DNA from: Bradyrhizobium monzae
GTDB taxonomy: Bacteria; Pseudomonadota; Alphaproteobacteria; Rhizobiales; Xanthobacteraceae
DNA length: 64,000 bases
NCBI RefSeq assembly: GCF_021458635.1
Contig: NZ_JAIRDQ010000014.1
Location: forward strand, 62,001 to 126,000
Reading direction: 5' to 3'
Part shown: positions 8,095 to 17,737 of the stretch, piece after piece
Position numbering within the stretch: position 1 is the first letter of the stretch
How the letters are laid out: each line of letters starts with the position of its first letter
Notes under the pieces: generated by a model
The model's input: the letters and a program-made list of their open reading frames with translations, nothing else
The model's database searches: none
Told to the model about the DNA's origin: nothing
Made by a program: the position numbers and the translations under genes

Positions 8095-8173
8095 GTCATT
8101 GCGAGCGCAGCGAAGCAATCCAGAAGCTTTCCGCAGCGGCAGTCTGGATTGCTTCGCCGCGCTCGCAATGACG
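8095..8173. repeat. Family A palindromic intergenic repeat (copy 1 of 4)
   Basis: Begins GTCATTGCGAGCGCAGCGAA and ends with its inverse, with CAATCCAG / CTGGATTG as the inner arms. Near-identical copies lie at 25361-25438, 38297-38382 and 50177-50260. A REP/BIME-like element lying between two converging genes. Confidence 0.92.
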
Positions 8174-8189
8174 AGGAAGTCGTAAACAA

Positions 8190-8217
8190 AAAGGGCACGG
8201 CTTGCGCCGTGCCCTTT
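8190..8217 (-). terminator. Terminator of the thiolase gene
   Basis: GGGCACGGC (8193-8201) pairs with GCCGTGCCC (8206-8214), flanked by A-runs and T-runs. On the minus strand it ends in TTTTTGTTT, about 20 bases past the thiolase stop. It can also act on the + strand for the kinase gene. Confidence 0.85.
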
Positions 8218-8236
8218 TGCGTTCATACGGTCTGGA

Positions 8237-9409
<1,173 letters not shown>

Positions 9410-9515
9410 TGTTTTCTCCCTTTCAGACATTGGTACGGAGGCGTCCTGGTCGCCATTGGTACACAAAGTTTGGCGATGGCGGGAGACATAAAGCGCCGCG
9501 CTGCATCAACAAAAA

Positions 9516-9540
9516 CGCCGCCCTCGCGAGGAGGGCGGCG
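9516..9540 (-). terminator. Terminator of serA
   Basis: CGCCGCCCTC (9516-9525) pairs with GAGGGCGGCG (9531-9540). On the minus strand a TTTTT run follows. It closes the serC-serA unit. Confidence 0.85.
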
Positions 9541-9603
9541 TTGTTCCGCACGTCGGAATATATGATGGCCGTCATTCCGCGAGGCGCGCGCCCTGCGGAT
9601 GCC

Positions 9604-11193
9604 TCAGAACGTCAGCGCCTTGACCTGCTTGACCTGCGGCAGCGCCTGCACCTTGGCGAGCAGGTCGGCCGGCACCGCACCGTCGACCTCGATCAGCGCG
9701 ATGGCATCGCTGCCGGGCGCGACGCGGCCGAGATGGAAGGTGGCGATGTTGATCTTGGCATCGCCGAGCAGGCTTGCGAACTGGCCGATGAAGCCCGGCT
9801 TGTCCTCGTTGGTGATGTAGATCATCGACTTGCCGAACTCGGCGTCGACGCGGATGCCCTTGACGTCAACCAATCGCGGCTTGCCGTCATGGTACACGGT
9901 GCCGGAGACCGAGCGCTCCTGGCGCTCCGTCGCCACCGTGACGGTGATCAGGCTCTCATAGTCGCTCTGGGCGGCGCGGACGATCTCGTCCACCACCATG
10001 CCGCGCTCCTTGGCGACGACGGGCGCGGACACCACGTTGACCTCGCCCAGCATCGGCCGCAGCAGGCCCGACAGCACCGCCGAGGTGATCGCCTTGATCT
10101 TCATCTCGGCGACGTGGCCCTCATAGGTGATCTCGACCTTGAGGATGCCGGACTCAGTCAGCTGGCCGGCGAACGAGCCGAGCTTCTCGGCGAGCGCGAT
10201 GAACGGCTTCAGCTTCGGCGCTTCTTCGGCGGTGATCGAGGGGAAGTTGACGGCGTTCGAGATCGCGCCGGTGAGCAGGTAGTCCGACATCTGCTCGGCG
10301 ACCTGCAACGCGACGTTCTCCTGCGCTTCCGTGGTGGAGGCGCCGAGATGCGGCGTGCAGATCACGTTGGGATGGCCGAACAGCACGTTCGTGCTGGCGG
10401 GCTCCTCGACGAAGACGTCGAAGGCGGCGCCGGCAATGTGCTTGGAGTTGAGCGCATCGACCACCGCCTGCTCGTCGACCAGACCGCCGCGGGCGCAGTT
10501 GATCAGCCGCACGCCCTTTTTCATCTTGGCGATCGCGGCCGCGTCGATGATGTTCTTCGTCTTCTCGGTCAGCGGCGTGTGCAGCGTGATGAAGTCGGCG
10601 CGCTTCAAGAGATCATCGAGCTCGACCTTCTCGACGCCGATGTCCCTGGCGCGCTCCGGCGACAGGAACGGGTCGAACGCGACCACCTTCATGCGCAGGC
10701 CGAGCGCGCGGTCGGCGACGATCGAGCCGATATTGCCGCAGCCGACCACGCCGAGCACCTTGCCGGTGATCTCGACGCCCATGAAGCGGTTCTTCTCCCA
10801 CTTGCCGGCCTGGGTCGAGGCGTCGGCCTGCGGGATCTCGCGGGCGAGCGCCAGCATCAGGGTGATGGCGTGCTCGGCGGTCGTGATCGAATTGCCGAAC
10901 GGCGTATTCATCACGATGATGCCCTTGGCGGTCGCAGCCGGAATCTCGACATTGTCGACCCCGATCCCGGCGCGGCCGATCACCTTGAGGTTGGTGGCCT
11001 TCTCCAGGATCTTGGCGGTCGCTTTGGTCGCGGAACGGATCGCGAGGCCGTCGTAATTGCCGATGATCTCGGCGAGCTTGTCCTTGTCCTTGCCGAGGTT
11101 GGGCTGGAAGTCGACCTCGACGCCGCGATCCCTGAAGATCTGCACGGCAGCAGGCGAGAGCGCGTCGGAAATGAGAACTTTGGGCTTGGTCAT
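9604..11193 (-). CDS. serA: D-3-phosphoglycerate dehydrogenase
   Basis: 529 residues, the long form of the enzyme. It oxidises 3-phosphoglycerate to 3-phosphohydroxypyruvate with NAD+, the first step of serine synthesis. Visible marks: the Rossmann motif GVVGCGNIGSIVADRA, catalytic Arg in NCARGGLVDE, catalytic His in CTPHLGAST, an intervening domain at about 320-450, and a C-terminal ACT domain (TNEDKPGFIGQFASLLGD) that usually senses serine. It lies 115 bases downstream of serC on the same strand and ends at a strong terminator, so the two are likely one operon. Confidence 0.97.
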   Translation of the reverse strand: MTKPKVLISDALSPAAVQIFRDRGVEVDFQPNLGKDKDKLAEIIGNYDGLAIRSATKATAKILEKATNLKVIGRAGIGVDNVEIPAATAKGIIVMNTPFGNSITTAEHAITLMLALAREIPQADASTQAGKWEKNRFMGVEITGKVLGVVGCGNIGSIVADRALGLRMKVVAFDPFLSPERARDIGVEKVELDDLLKRADFITLHTPLTEKTKNIIDAAAIAKMKKGVRLINCARGGLVDEQAVVDALNSKHIAGAAFDVFVEEPASTNVLFGHPNVICTPHLGASTTEAQENVALQVAEQMSDYLLTGAISNAVNFPSITAEEAPKLKPFIALAEKLGSFAGQLTESGILKVEITYEGHVAEMKIKAITSAVLSGLLRPMLGEVNVVSAPVVAKERGMVVDEIVRAAQSDYESLITVTVATERQERSVSGTVYHDGKPRLVDVKGIRVDAEFGKSMIYITNEDKPGFIGQFASLLGDAKINIATFHLGRVAPGSDAIALIEVDGAVPADLLAKVQALPQVKQVKALTF

Positions 11194-11308
11194 GGGAATG
11201 ATCCTCTACCTTCCCTGATGGAAGGGCGGCGTTCGACCGGAACAGGTTGACGTCTCGGAGCAATTTCTCACCCTCTCCCCGTCAAAACGGAGAGAGGCGA
11301 AAAGACGA

Positions 11309-12481
11309 CTAAGCCGCCTTGGCGAGTTGCGACTTGGTCTCGGCAAAAGCCCAGTCGATCCACTGCGTCAGCAGTTCGACGTCCTTGGCCTCGACGGTGG
11401 CGCCGCACCAGATGCGCAAGCCTGCCGGCGCATCGCGGTAATACGCGAAGTCGTAGCCGGCGCCTTCCTTCTCGACCAGCGCCACCAGCTTCTTGGAGAA
11501 CTCGGCCTGCGCGTCGTCCGAGAGCGAGGTGATCGCAGGATCGGTGAACCTCAGGCACACCGAGGTGTTGGAGCGGATCGCGGCGTCCTTGGCCAGGAAG
11601 TCGATCCAGGGCGTCTTCGCCTTCCAGTCGGCCAGCACCTTGGTGTTGGCGTCGGCGCGCGCGATCAGCGCCTTGAGGCCACCGATCGACTTCGCCCAGT
11701 TCAGCGCGTCGAGATAGTCCTCGACGCAGAGCATCGACGGTGTGTTGATGGTCTCGCCGACGAAGATGCCTTCGTTGATCTTGCCGCCCTTGGTCATGCG
11801 GAAGATCTTCGGCAGCGGCCAGGCCGGCTTGTAGGTCTCGAGCCGCTCCACCGCGCGGGGCGACAGGATCAGCATGCCGTGCGCGGCTTCGCCGCCGAGC
11901 GCCTTCTGCCAGGAGAAGGTCACGACATCGAGCTTGGCCCAGTCGAGAGCTTGCGCAAACGCGGCCGAGGTCGCGTCGCAAATGGTCAGGCCTTCGCGGG
12001 TCGCGCTGATCCAGTCGGCGTTCGGCACGCGCACGCCGGAGGTGGTGCCGTTCCAGGTGAAGACGACGTCGCTCTTGGGATCGACCTTCGCAAGGTCGGG
12101 AATTTCACCATAAGCCGCGTTCAGCTTGGTGACGTCCTTGAGCTTCAACTCCTTGACGATGTCGCTGACCCAGCCCTCGCCGAAGGATTCCCAGGCGAGC
12201 GTGGTGACGGGCCGCGCACCGAGCAGCGACCACAGCGCCATCTCGACCGCGCCTGTATCGGACGCAGGCACGATGCCGATGCGATAATCGGCCGGCACCT
12301 CGAGCACTTCGCGCGTCAGATCGATCGCGAGCTTGAGCTTGGTCTTGCCGACCTTCGCGCGATGCGAACGGCCCAGCGCTGCGTCCTTGAGATTTTGGGC
12401 GTTCCAGCCGGGGCGCTTGGCGCAGGGGCCGGAGGAGAAATGCGGCACGTTCGGCCGCGAAGCGGGCTTCGCTACAGTCAT
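11309..12481 (-). CDS. serC: Phosphoserine aminotransferase
   Basis: 390 residues, the alphaproteobacterial form. It converts 3-phosphohydroxypyruvate and glutamate to phosphoserine and 2-oxoglutarate with PLP. The N-terminus has the family pattern RPNVPHFSSGPCAKRPGW, and the PLP lysine is the K of TFSWQKALGGEAAHG. GAAGGG lies just before the ATG. It precedes serA, the enzyme of the step before it in the pathway, in a probable operon. Between the genes lie about 115 bases with a CTCTCC-type imperfect repeat but no clear terminator. Confidence 0.96.
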   Translation of the reverse strand: MTVAKPASRPNVPHFSSGPCAKRPGWNAQNLKDAALGRSHRAKVGKTKLKLAIDLTREVLEVPADYRIGIVPASDTGAVEMALWSLLGARPVTTLAWESFGEGWVSDIVKELKLKDVTKLNAAYGEIPDLAKVDPKSDVVFTWNGTTSGVRVPNADWISATREGLTICDATSAAFAQALDWAKLDVVTFSWQKALGGEAAHGMLILSPRAVERLETYKPAWPLPKIFRMTKGGKINEGIFVGETINTPSMLCVEDYLDALNWAKSIGGLKALIARADANTKVLADWKAKTPWIDFLAKDAAIRSNTSVCLRFTDPAITSLSDDAQAEFSKKLVALVEKEGAGYDFAYYRDAPAGLRIWCGATVEAKDVELLTQWIDWAFAETKSQLAKAA

Positions 12482-12560
12482 GATCTACCCTTCCAGATAG
12501 TAAGCCTCCCGTTGGGGGGAGGTGTCCCGCCGCGGCTGATACGGGAATCGGGCAGACCAG

Positions 12561-12767
12561 TCAAGGAAGTTCCGGCGTCTCACGCTGGAGTGATGGCTCC
12601 TCCGGCACGAGATCGGGGGATGCAACCGGGGCGAGCGCGTTCAGCAAGTCCGTGGCCTCGCTGATCAATTGCGCGGCTTTACGGCGGCTGCCGACTTTCA
12701 AAATGCATTTGTCATTGGCCTGCACAACGTAATCGTTGCCGACCTTGATCATCGAATAGCTTGTCAT
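12561..12767 (-). CDS. Small conserved-looking soluble protein of unknown function
   Basis: 68 residues from MTSYSMIKVGNDYVVQ, with GGGGAT before the ATG; the longer frame to 12833 has no ribosome site. The first 45 residues look folded: a two-stranded beta unit (YVVQANDKCILKVGSRR) then a helix (KAAQLISEATDLLNAL), and the last 20 are a proline/glutamate tail. It has the length and style of the many small lineage-restricted proteins of Bradyrhizobium. It sits upstream of serC on the same strand, with about 80 bases between them. Confidence 0.65.
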   Translation of the reverse strand: MTSYSMIKVGNDYVVQANDKCILKVGSRRKAAQLISEATDLLNALAPVASPDLVPEEPSLQRETPELP

Positions 12768-12925
12768 TGAAATCCCCGAACCGACCGAGCCCGGTGTCCT
12801 GACGCTGCGTAGCACCCTTCGTTCCGCAATCAACGTGAACGACGAACGGGTAGTTTATCAGCTCTTAATATGAACGAACGCGCGATCGGATTGTGCAGCT
12901 TGTGCAACGGTCGCAGGACGCTGCA

Positions 12926-13390
12926 TCAAAAGCGGACAGTCATGCCGGCGTGGCTCAAGGAAAATCCAAGACGCTTGTAGAAGCGCTGCGCATCGACACG
13001 GCTCGAATGCGTCAGCAATTCGACCAGGTTGCAGCCGCGCGCTTTGGCTTCCGCGATTGCCCATTGCACCAACTGCTCACCGATGCCGCGGCTGCGACAG
13101 TCGGAAGCAACCCGCACGTCTTCGAGCAGGCCGCGAATGCCGCCCTGCGAGCTGATGCCTGCCAGCACAGCGAGTTGCAGACAGCCGACCACCCTGCCCT
13201 CGCTCTCGGCAACCACGAGCGTGAGATTGGAATCGCGCTCGACCCGCTCGAACGCCTGATAGTAGACGGCGGGAAGCGGATCCTCGACGCGCTCGCGGGC
13301 GCGGCCGAGATGATCGTCGGCGAGCATGGCCACGATCGCAGGAACGTCCTCGCGGCGCGCGGGACGGATCGAGACGGACTTATCGTTCAT
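12926..13390 (-). CDS. GNAT family N-acetyltransferase
   Basis: 154 residues from MNDKSVSIRPARRED, with GGAG 8 bases before the ATG. It has the GNAT order: N-terminal strand-helix (IRPARREDVPAIVAMLAD), core strand VVAESEGRVVGCLQLAVL, the acetyl-CoA loop in VASDCRSRGIGEQLVQWA (the R/Q-x-x-G-x-G/A motif), and a C-terminal FYKRLGFS segment. The substrate cannot be inferred. It lies next to a GST gene, separated by a 14-base tandem repeat. Confidence 0.92.
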   Translation of the reverse strand: MNDKSVSIRPARREDVPAIVAMLADDHLGRARERVEDPLPAVYYQAFERVERDSNLTLVVAESEGRVVGCLQLAVLAGISSQGGIRGLLEDVRVASDCRSRGIGEQLVQWAIAEAKARGCNLVELLTHSSRVDAQRFYKRLGFSLSHAGMTVRF

Positions 13391-13417
13391 CCAGAAAACT
13401 CCAAGACTCCGTGCAAG

Positions 13418-13473
13418 AGACTCGGCGCGAGGGACTCGGCGCGAGGGACTCGGCGCGAGGGACTCAGCGCGCC
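13418..13473. repeat. 14-bp tandem repeat between GNAT and GST genes
   Basis: Four units of GGACTCGGCGCGAG starting at 13418, 13432, 13446 and 13460; two are identical and the outer two diverge. The stop codon of the GST gene (13464-13466) lies inside the last unit, so copy-number change would alter the distance to the GNAT gene but not the GST protein. Confidence 0.93.
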
Positions 13474-14054
13474 GGCGGAAGACCAAGATGGGCTTCGGTC
13501 TCTCCGATCCAGCGGCGGATCGCGGCGTAACGACCAAGATCAAAACCACCTTCATGCGCGAGACGGGTATAAGCGAGCAGGGAGATGTCGGCCAGCGAAA
13601 CGTCTTCGCCCGCGAAGCAGCGGCTCGCGGCGAGATGCTGCTCCATGCGGTCGAGCGCGGCATAGCCGCGCCTGACCTTGTCGGGATCGAGCTCGGATAG
13701 GGCCTTGCCGAGATAGACCAGCTGGAAGCGACACACCGCGATATAGGGCTCGTGGCTGTACTGCTCCCAGAACAGCCATTCGTCCATCTTGGCTGCGGCA
13801 AAGGCGTCGCGCGGAACGAGCGCGCTGTCGCGGGCAAGGTAACGAATGATGGCGTTGGACTGCGCCAGCGTGCGGCCATCGTCGAACGCCACGGTCGGCA
13901 CCTGGCCGGCGCCGTTCATTTTCAGGAATTGGGGCGTGCGCGTCTCGCCCTTGCGCGTGTCGATCTCGATCCAGCGATAGGGCAATGCGAGGTGATCGCA
14001 GACCCACTTCACCTTCAGGCAATTGCCGGAATTGCTGTCGCCGTAAATCTGCAT
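13464..14054 (-). CDS. Glutathione S-transferase family protein
   Basis: 196 residues. The N-terminal thioredoxin-like half has DSNSGNCLKVKWVCDHLALPY, the cis-proline of GAGQVPTVAF, and the glutathione-contacting LAQSNAIIRYLA. The C-terminal half is helical, with the N-capping box region FAGEDVSLADISLLAY. Small rhizobial GSTs of this type are mostly uncharacterised. Its stop codon is within a short tandem repeat. Confidence 0.9.
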   Translation of the reverse strand: MQIYGDSNSGNCLKVKWVCDHLALPYRWIEIDTRKGETRTPQFLKMNGAGQVPTVAFDDGRTLAQSNAIIRYLARDSALVPRDAFAAAKMDEWLFWEQYSHEPYIAVCRFQLVYLGKALSELDPDKVRRGYAALDRMEQHLAASRCFAGEDVSLADISLLAYTRLAHEGGFDLGRYAAIRRWIGETEAHLGLPPAR

Positions 14055-14128
14055 CGCTGCCGCCCCGCCTCTGGCGACAGGGCATCAGGACACGGCCAAG
14101 CTGTCAACTGCGGGGCGGAGAAGCAGCG

Positions 14129-14956
14129 TCAGAACTTGTAGCCGAGCCCAGCACGAACGGTGTTGATGCTGGTGTCGACCGCAGCGCTGAAGCGGATGTA
14201 CTCGTATTCGGCGCGCATGAACAGGCCGCCGACCAGGTTGACATCGACGCCGACACCAGCGGTGTAGCCGTAGATCAGGTGATTGTGCTGGGCGTCCGTC
14301 GAGTTCAGGGGCTGAAGCGGAGTGTAGGTTCCGAACTGGGTCGCGCTGACGCGGTCCTGGACATTTGCCGTGCGCACGATGTCGGCGTTGCCGAGCGCGA
14401 GGCCTCCGAACATGTAGGGCAGGAAGCATCCCCAGGCGTAACCGGCGCGGCCGCGGAACGTCGCCATATCAGTGATGCTGATCGACGACGTGGAGGTCGC
14501 CGTCACATCGTGGAAATTGCCATCCGACAGGGCGGTGGGGCTGACCCGCCGCTCGGAGGCCGACGACATTCCACCGAACGTCCCGTGCAAGTAACTGATT
14601 TCGACGCCGAGGACCGCGTCGTCCCACTGCGCGTTATAGCCGACGAAAGCACCGTAGCCGGGGTTGCGTTGCGAGGCCTTGCCGAGGCCGAGATTCCACG
14701 AGGACACACCCATCGAGCTTTCGATCAGCGTATCCGCCAACAGGGCCGCCATCATGTTTTTGGTGGAGCCGTTGAAATTCTCATCCGACGAGCCGTAGCC
14801 GGCCTGAGCGCCGACATAGCTGCCTTGCCAGTTGACGCTGGCGGTGCTCAGGCCGTCGGTGAAGCTGCCCCGCAGGATCGGCAGATCGGAGAGATCGGCC
14901 GCGTGCGCCGCAGACACCGTCCCCAACATCACCGCTGCCACCCAAAGCCTACGCAT
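14129..14956 (-). CDS. Outer-membrane beta-barrel protein (Omp25/Omp31-like)
   Basis: 275 residues from MRRLWVAAVML; GGAG lies 7 bases before this ATG. A signal peptide ends at AHAADL. The mature chain alternates polar and hydrophobic residues in short strands (WQGSYVGAQAGYG, GVGVDVNLVGGLFMRAEYEY) and ends in a C-terminal Phe (LGYKF), the signal read by the BAM assembly machine. It likely folds as a small 8-strand barrel. A TTAACCTTAACC motif lies about 50 bases upstream. It has a second barrel gene as neighbour, on the same strand but separated by a terminator. Confidence 0.9.
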   Translation of the reverse strand: MRRLWVAAVMLGTVSAAHAADLSDLPILRGSFTDGLSTASVNWQGSYVGAQAGYGSSDENFNGSTKNMMAALLADTLIESSMGVSSWNLGLGKASQRNPGYGAFVGYNAQWDDAVLGVEISYLHGTFGGMSSASERRVSPTALSDGNFHDVTATSTSSISITDMATFRGRAGYAWGCFLPYMFGGLALGNADIVRTANVQDRVSATQFGTYTPLQPLNSTDAQHNHLIYGYTAGVGVDVNLVGGLFMRAEYEYIRFSAAVDTSINTVRAGLGYKF

Positions 14957-15071
14957 TGCAACGCTCCATCGAACTCGAACTTTTCGCTCGTGATCATGGC
15001 TCGTTAACCTTAACCAATGGTTGCGCCGGAGGCTTTCATCGCCACCAGGCAATGAAAAATACGCAAAGCAA

Positions 15072-15098
15072 AACGGCGCGGGATGATCCCGCGCCGTT
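15072..15098 (-). terminator. Terminator of the second outer-membrane protein gene
   Basis: A near-perfect stem, AACGGCGCGGGA / TCCCGCGCCGTT, at 15072-15098. The minus strand then reads TTTTGCTTT. It separates the two outer-membrane protein genes. Confidence 0.88.
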
Positions 15099-15126
15099 AA
15101 GAGACATTAAGCGATGGAGCTGATGA

Positions 15127-15963
15127 TCAGCCCTTGGTGACGAGCGGCGGCGGCGCGTAGACCGGCGGGCTGTTGAGCTCCCAGCGCACGCCGAGCTTCA
15201 CGTCGTTCGAGGTGATGTTCTTGATCTTGATCGTGGAGGGGCCGGAGATGCTGCCATCGAATGCGCGGAAATTGCCGGGCGCAGCGTCGCCGAGGTTCAT
15301 GTAGCTGTAGGCCAGTTCAACGGTGAACCCGGGATTGACCTTGTAGGCGAGACCGGCATGGGCGGCCCACGCGAAGTTCCACTTACCGTTGTCGCCGAAA
15401 TAGGTGACGCTGTTGGACAGAGCGCCGGCGGTGTAGCGAACGCCGTTGTCCTGGAAGCCCGAGAGCTTGTTGTAGGAACCGCCGACACCGGCGCCGATGA
15501 ACGGGGTGATGCACCACCAGGTGCCGAGATCGACATAGGCGTTGGCCATGACGACCCACTCGGACTTGCTGCCGGCGTAGGTGTTGGCTTCGACATCGGT
15601 CGGCCCGAGCAGGACGCTCTGCGACCCGTGCAGATTGGCCTTGCCGCGATACTGGCCGATCACGTCGGTGCGGAACCAGTTGTTGAAGCGGTAGCCGACA
15701 CCAAGGTCGAACAGCGGCGAGGAGTCGAAGCCAAGGCCGGCGGTCGTGGTCGGGAACGTCGCCGACGTCGCGCTGTCGATGCTCTTTGCAGTCTGGTTGG
15801 TCATGCCGATGTCACCGCGCAGATACCAGCCGCCGAAGTCGGCAGGCGGAGCGGGCGGCGCGTACATGGGGGGCGGAGCCGCGATCGGCATATCGGCGGC
15901 GAACGCCATCGACGAGATCAGTGATGCCGCACCCGCGGCAAGGAGAGACTTAACGCTACGCAT
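15127..15963 (-). CDS. Outer-membrane beta-barrel protein
   Basis: 278 residues from MRSVKSLLAAGAA; the longer frame to 16023 adds a charged stretch before the signal peptide and is rejected. The signal peptide ends at AFAADM. Then comes a proline-rich linker (APPPMYAPPAPP) and a barrel opened by FGGWYLRGDIG, a pattern typical of rhizobial Omp25-like proteins. The C-terminus again is proline-rich. A perfect TTAA-N7-TTAA CtrA-type site lies about 85 bases upstream. Confidence 0.9.
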   Translation of the reverse strand: MRSVKSLLAAGAASLISSMAFAADMPIAAPPPMYAPPAPPADFGGWYLRGDIGMTNQTAKSIDSATSATFPTTTAGLGFDSSPLFDLGVGYRFNNWFRTDVIGQYRGKANLHGSQSVLLGPTDVEANTYAGSKSEWVVMANAYVDLGTWWCITPFIGAGVGGSYNKLSGFQDNGVRYTAGALSNSVTYFGDNGKWNFAWAAHAGLAYKVNPGFTVELAYSYMNLGDAAPGNFRAFDGSISGPSTIKIKNITSNDVKLGVRWELNSPPVYAPPPLVTKG

Positions 15964-16047
15964 TGGCTTCGTCCTTATGGCCGGTGAGGCAAAATGCGGA
16001 TGCCTCACGTTCTGGAAACTCACGAGCCGGACGATGGCACCAAATGT

Positions 16048-16062
16048 TTAAGCGCCACTTAA
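16048..16062. promoter_or_regulatory. CtrA-type site upstream of the outer-membrane protein gene
   Basis: TTAA (16048-16051), seven bases, TTAA (16059-16062): a perfect match to the CtrA consensus, followed by further TAA-rich sequence. It lies in the leader region of the minus-strand gene starting at 15963. CtrA often controls envelope genes in alphaproteobacteria. Confidence 0.4.
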
Positions 16063-16132
16063 CCCTAATTTTTAAGGTTGATTTTTTCTCACCACTCGCG
16101 CGAACGCGGCGCAAGCGTTGCAAAAATGCGGC

Positions 16133-16159
16133 AGCTGGAGCTTCAGGGAAGCTCCAGCT
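16133..16159. other. 11-bp perfect stem-loop between fsr and the outer-membrane gene
   Basis: AGCTGGAGCTT (16133-16143) pairs with AAGCTCCAGCT (16149-16159). There is no T-run on the minus strand, so it is a weak terminator candidate for the fsr-like gene or a structured leader element. Confidence 0.4.
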
Positions 16160-16273
16160 TCTCGTTTGACGCGTTTCCTTGACGCGAACCGGTGTCCACT
16201 TCGCTGGAAAACGCTTTCGCGCGCCCCAATTGCTAACGATGTATGAAGCCGCAATGCGGCAAATGAGGAAGTG

Positions 16274-17518
16274 TTAACGCACGTGCCGCGGCAGCTTGGG
16301 CAGGAACACCGCAAGCAGCCCGATCGCCGGCAGATAGGCGCAGACCTGGTAGACGAACTCGATCGAGGTGTGATCGGCGAGCTTGCCGAGCACGGCTGCA
16401 CCGAGGCCGCCGATGCCAAAGGCGACGCCGAAGAACACGCCGGAGATCATGCCGAAGCGATGCGGCACCAGCTCCTGCGCGAACACGATGATCGACGACG
16501 TCGTCGAGGAGATGATCAGACCGATGATCACGGTCAGCACCGCGCTCGCGTAAAGCCCGGCATAGGGCAGCGCCAGCGTGAACGGCAGCGCGCCGAGAAT
16601 CGAGATCCAGATCACGATCTTGCGGCCGAAGCGATCCCCGAGCGGCCCGCCGAGAAACGCACCGACTGCGTTCGCCGCCAGGAAGATGAAGAGGTACATC
16701 TGGGCGGCCTGCGTCGACACGTTGAAGCGGTCGATCAGGTAGAAGATGTAGTAGCTCGACAGGCTCGAGACGTAGAGCTGCTTCGAGAACAACAGCGCGA
16801 CGAGCACGGCAAGCGCGACCGCGACGCGGCGCGAGCTCGGCGCATCAGGATGAGCCTGAACCGGCGCCGTCTTCTTCGCCTTGATCTGCGGCTCGTACCA
16901 GCGGCCAATGCGCCAGAGAATGACGATGGCGAGAAACGCGATCGTGGAGAACCAGGCGATGCTGCCCTGCCCGAACGGCACGACGATGAGCGCGGCGAGC
17001 ACCGGACCCATCGAGGTGCCGAAGCTGCCGCCGAGCTGAAACACCGATTGCGCAAAACCGTAGCGGCCGCCGGAGGCGAGCCGCGCGATGCGCGCGGATT
17101 CCGGGTGAAACACCGCCGAGCCGAGACCGACCAGGGCTGCGGCAATCAGGATGACGAGATATTGGTGCGCAGCGCTGAGCAACAGCAGGCCGAAGAAGGT
17201 CGCGGCCATACCGATCGACAGCGAGTATGGCTGCGCCTTCTTGTCGGTGTAGTGGCCAACCACCGGCTGGAGCAGCGAGGCCGTGAACTGGAACGCCAGC
17301 GTGATCATGCCGATCTGCGCGAAGTCGAGCGCGTAGGTGTCCTTCAGGATCGGATACACCGAAGCGATCAGCGACTGCATGGTGTCGTTGAGGAAGTGCG
17401 AGAAGCTGATGCCGGCGAGCACGATATAGGCCGGCCCTGCGGAAGCGCCGGGTGCGATATCGGCAACGACGACCGGCTCGGTCAGCGTTTCCTCGGAGAC
17501 GACGACAGGCTTGTTCAA
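16274..17518 (-). CDS. fsr: MFS efflux transporter, fosmidomycin-resistance (Fsr) type
   Basis: 414 residues with about 12 membrane spans. The first span carries the Fsr signature SFSHFLNDTMQSLIASVYPILK. The loop 2-3 region (VVGHYTDKKAQPYSL) and the later GPLGDRFGRK match the MFS motif. A basic cytoplasmic loop (YEPQIKAKKTAP, SSRRVAV) separates the two halves. Members of this family export fosmidomycin and related compounds and appear in many soil bacteria; the natural substrate is unknown. It is an isolated gene flanked by repeats, with glmM on the same strand upstream beyond a Family C repeat. Confidence 0.88.
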   Translation of the reverse strand: MNKPVVVSEETLTEPVVVADIAPGASAGPAYIVLAGISFSHFLNDTMQSLIASVYPILKDTYALDFAQIGMITLAFQFTASLLQPVVGHYTDKKAQPYSLSIGMAATFFGLLLLSAAHQYLVILIAAALVGLGSAVFHPESARIARLASGGRYGFAQSVFQLGGSFGTSMGPVLAALIVVPFGQGSIAWFSTIAFLAIVILWRIGRWYEPQIKAKKTAPVQAHPDAPSSRRVAVALAVLVALLFSKQLYVSSLSSYYIFYLIDRFNVSTQAAQMYLFIFLAANAVGAFLGGPLGDRFGRKIVIWISILGALPFTLALPYAGLYASAVLTVIIGLIISSTTSSIIVFAQELVPHRFGMISGVFFGVAFGIGGLGAAVLGKLADHTSIEFVYQVCAYLPAIGLLAVFLPKLPRHVR

Positions 17519-17643
17519 TGGATCGATCCCGGCAGGCGCGGCGAACCGCCGCAGTGCCTAACTACGATGCTGGTTGCGGCCGAACCACCGCCAATCGTCG
17601 ATAGCTGGGATGCGTGTGCAGGTCTCACCGCGAAACAGAAATC

Positions 17644-17721
17644 GTAGGGTGGGCAAAGGCGCCCTTGCGCCGTGCCCACGTCACGGAAGTGGTGGGCACG
17701 CTTACGCCTTGCCCACCCTAC
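17644..17721. repeat. Family C palindromic intergenic repeat (copy 1 of 3)
   Basis: Starts GTAGGGTGGGCAAAGGCGC and ends with the inverse, GCCTTGCCCACCCTAC, with GTGCCCAC / GTGGGCAC arms inside. Related copies lie at 20731-20819 and 58879-58954. Confidence 0.9.
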
Positions 17722-17737
17722 CATACTGTGGTTGTCG

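Noticed and set aside
6478..8226. A 582-residue minus-strand open frame opposite the kinase C-terminus
   Set aside because: The kinase HisKA and ATPase motifs are on the plus strand.
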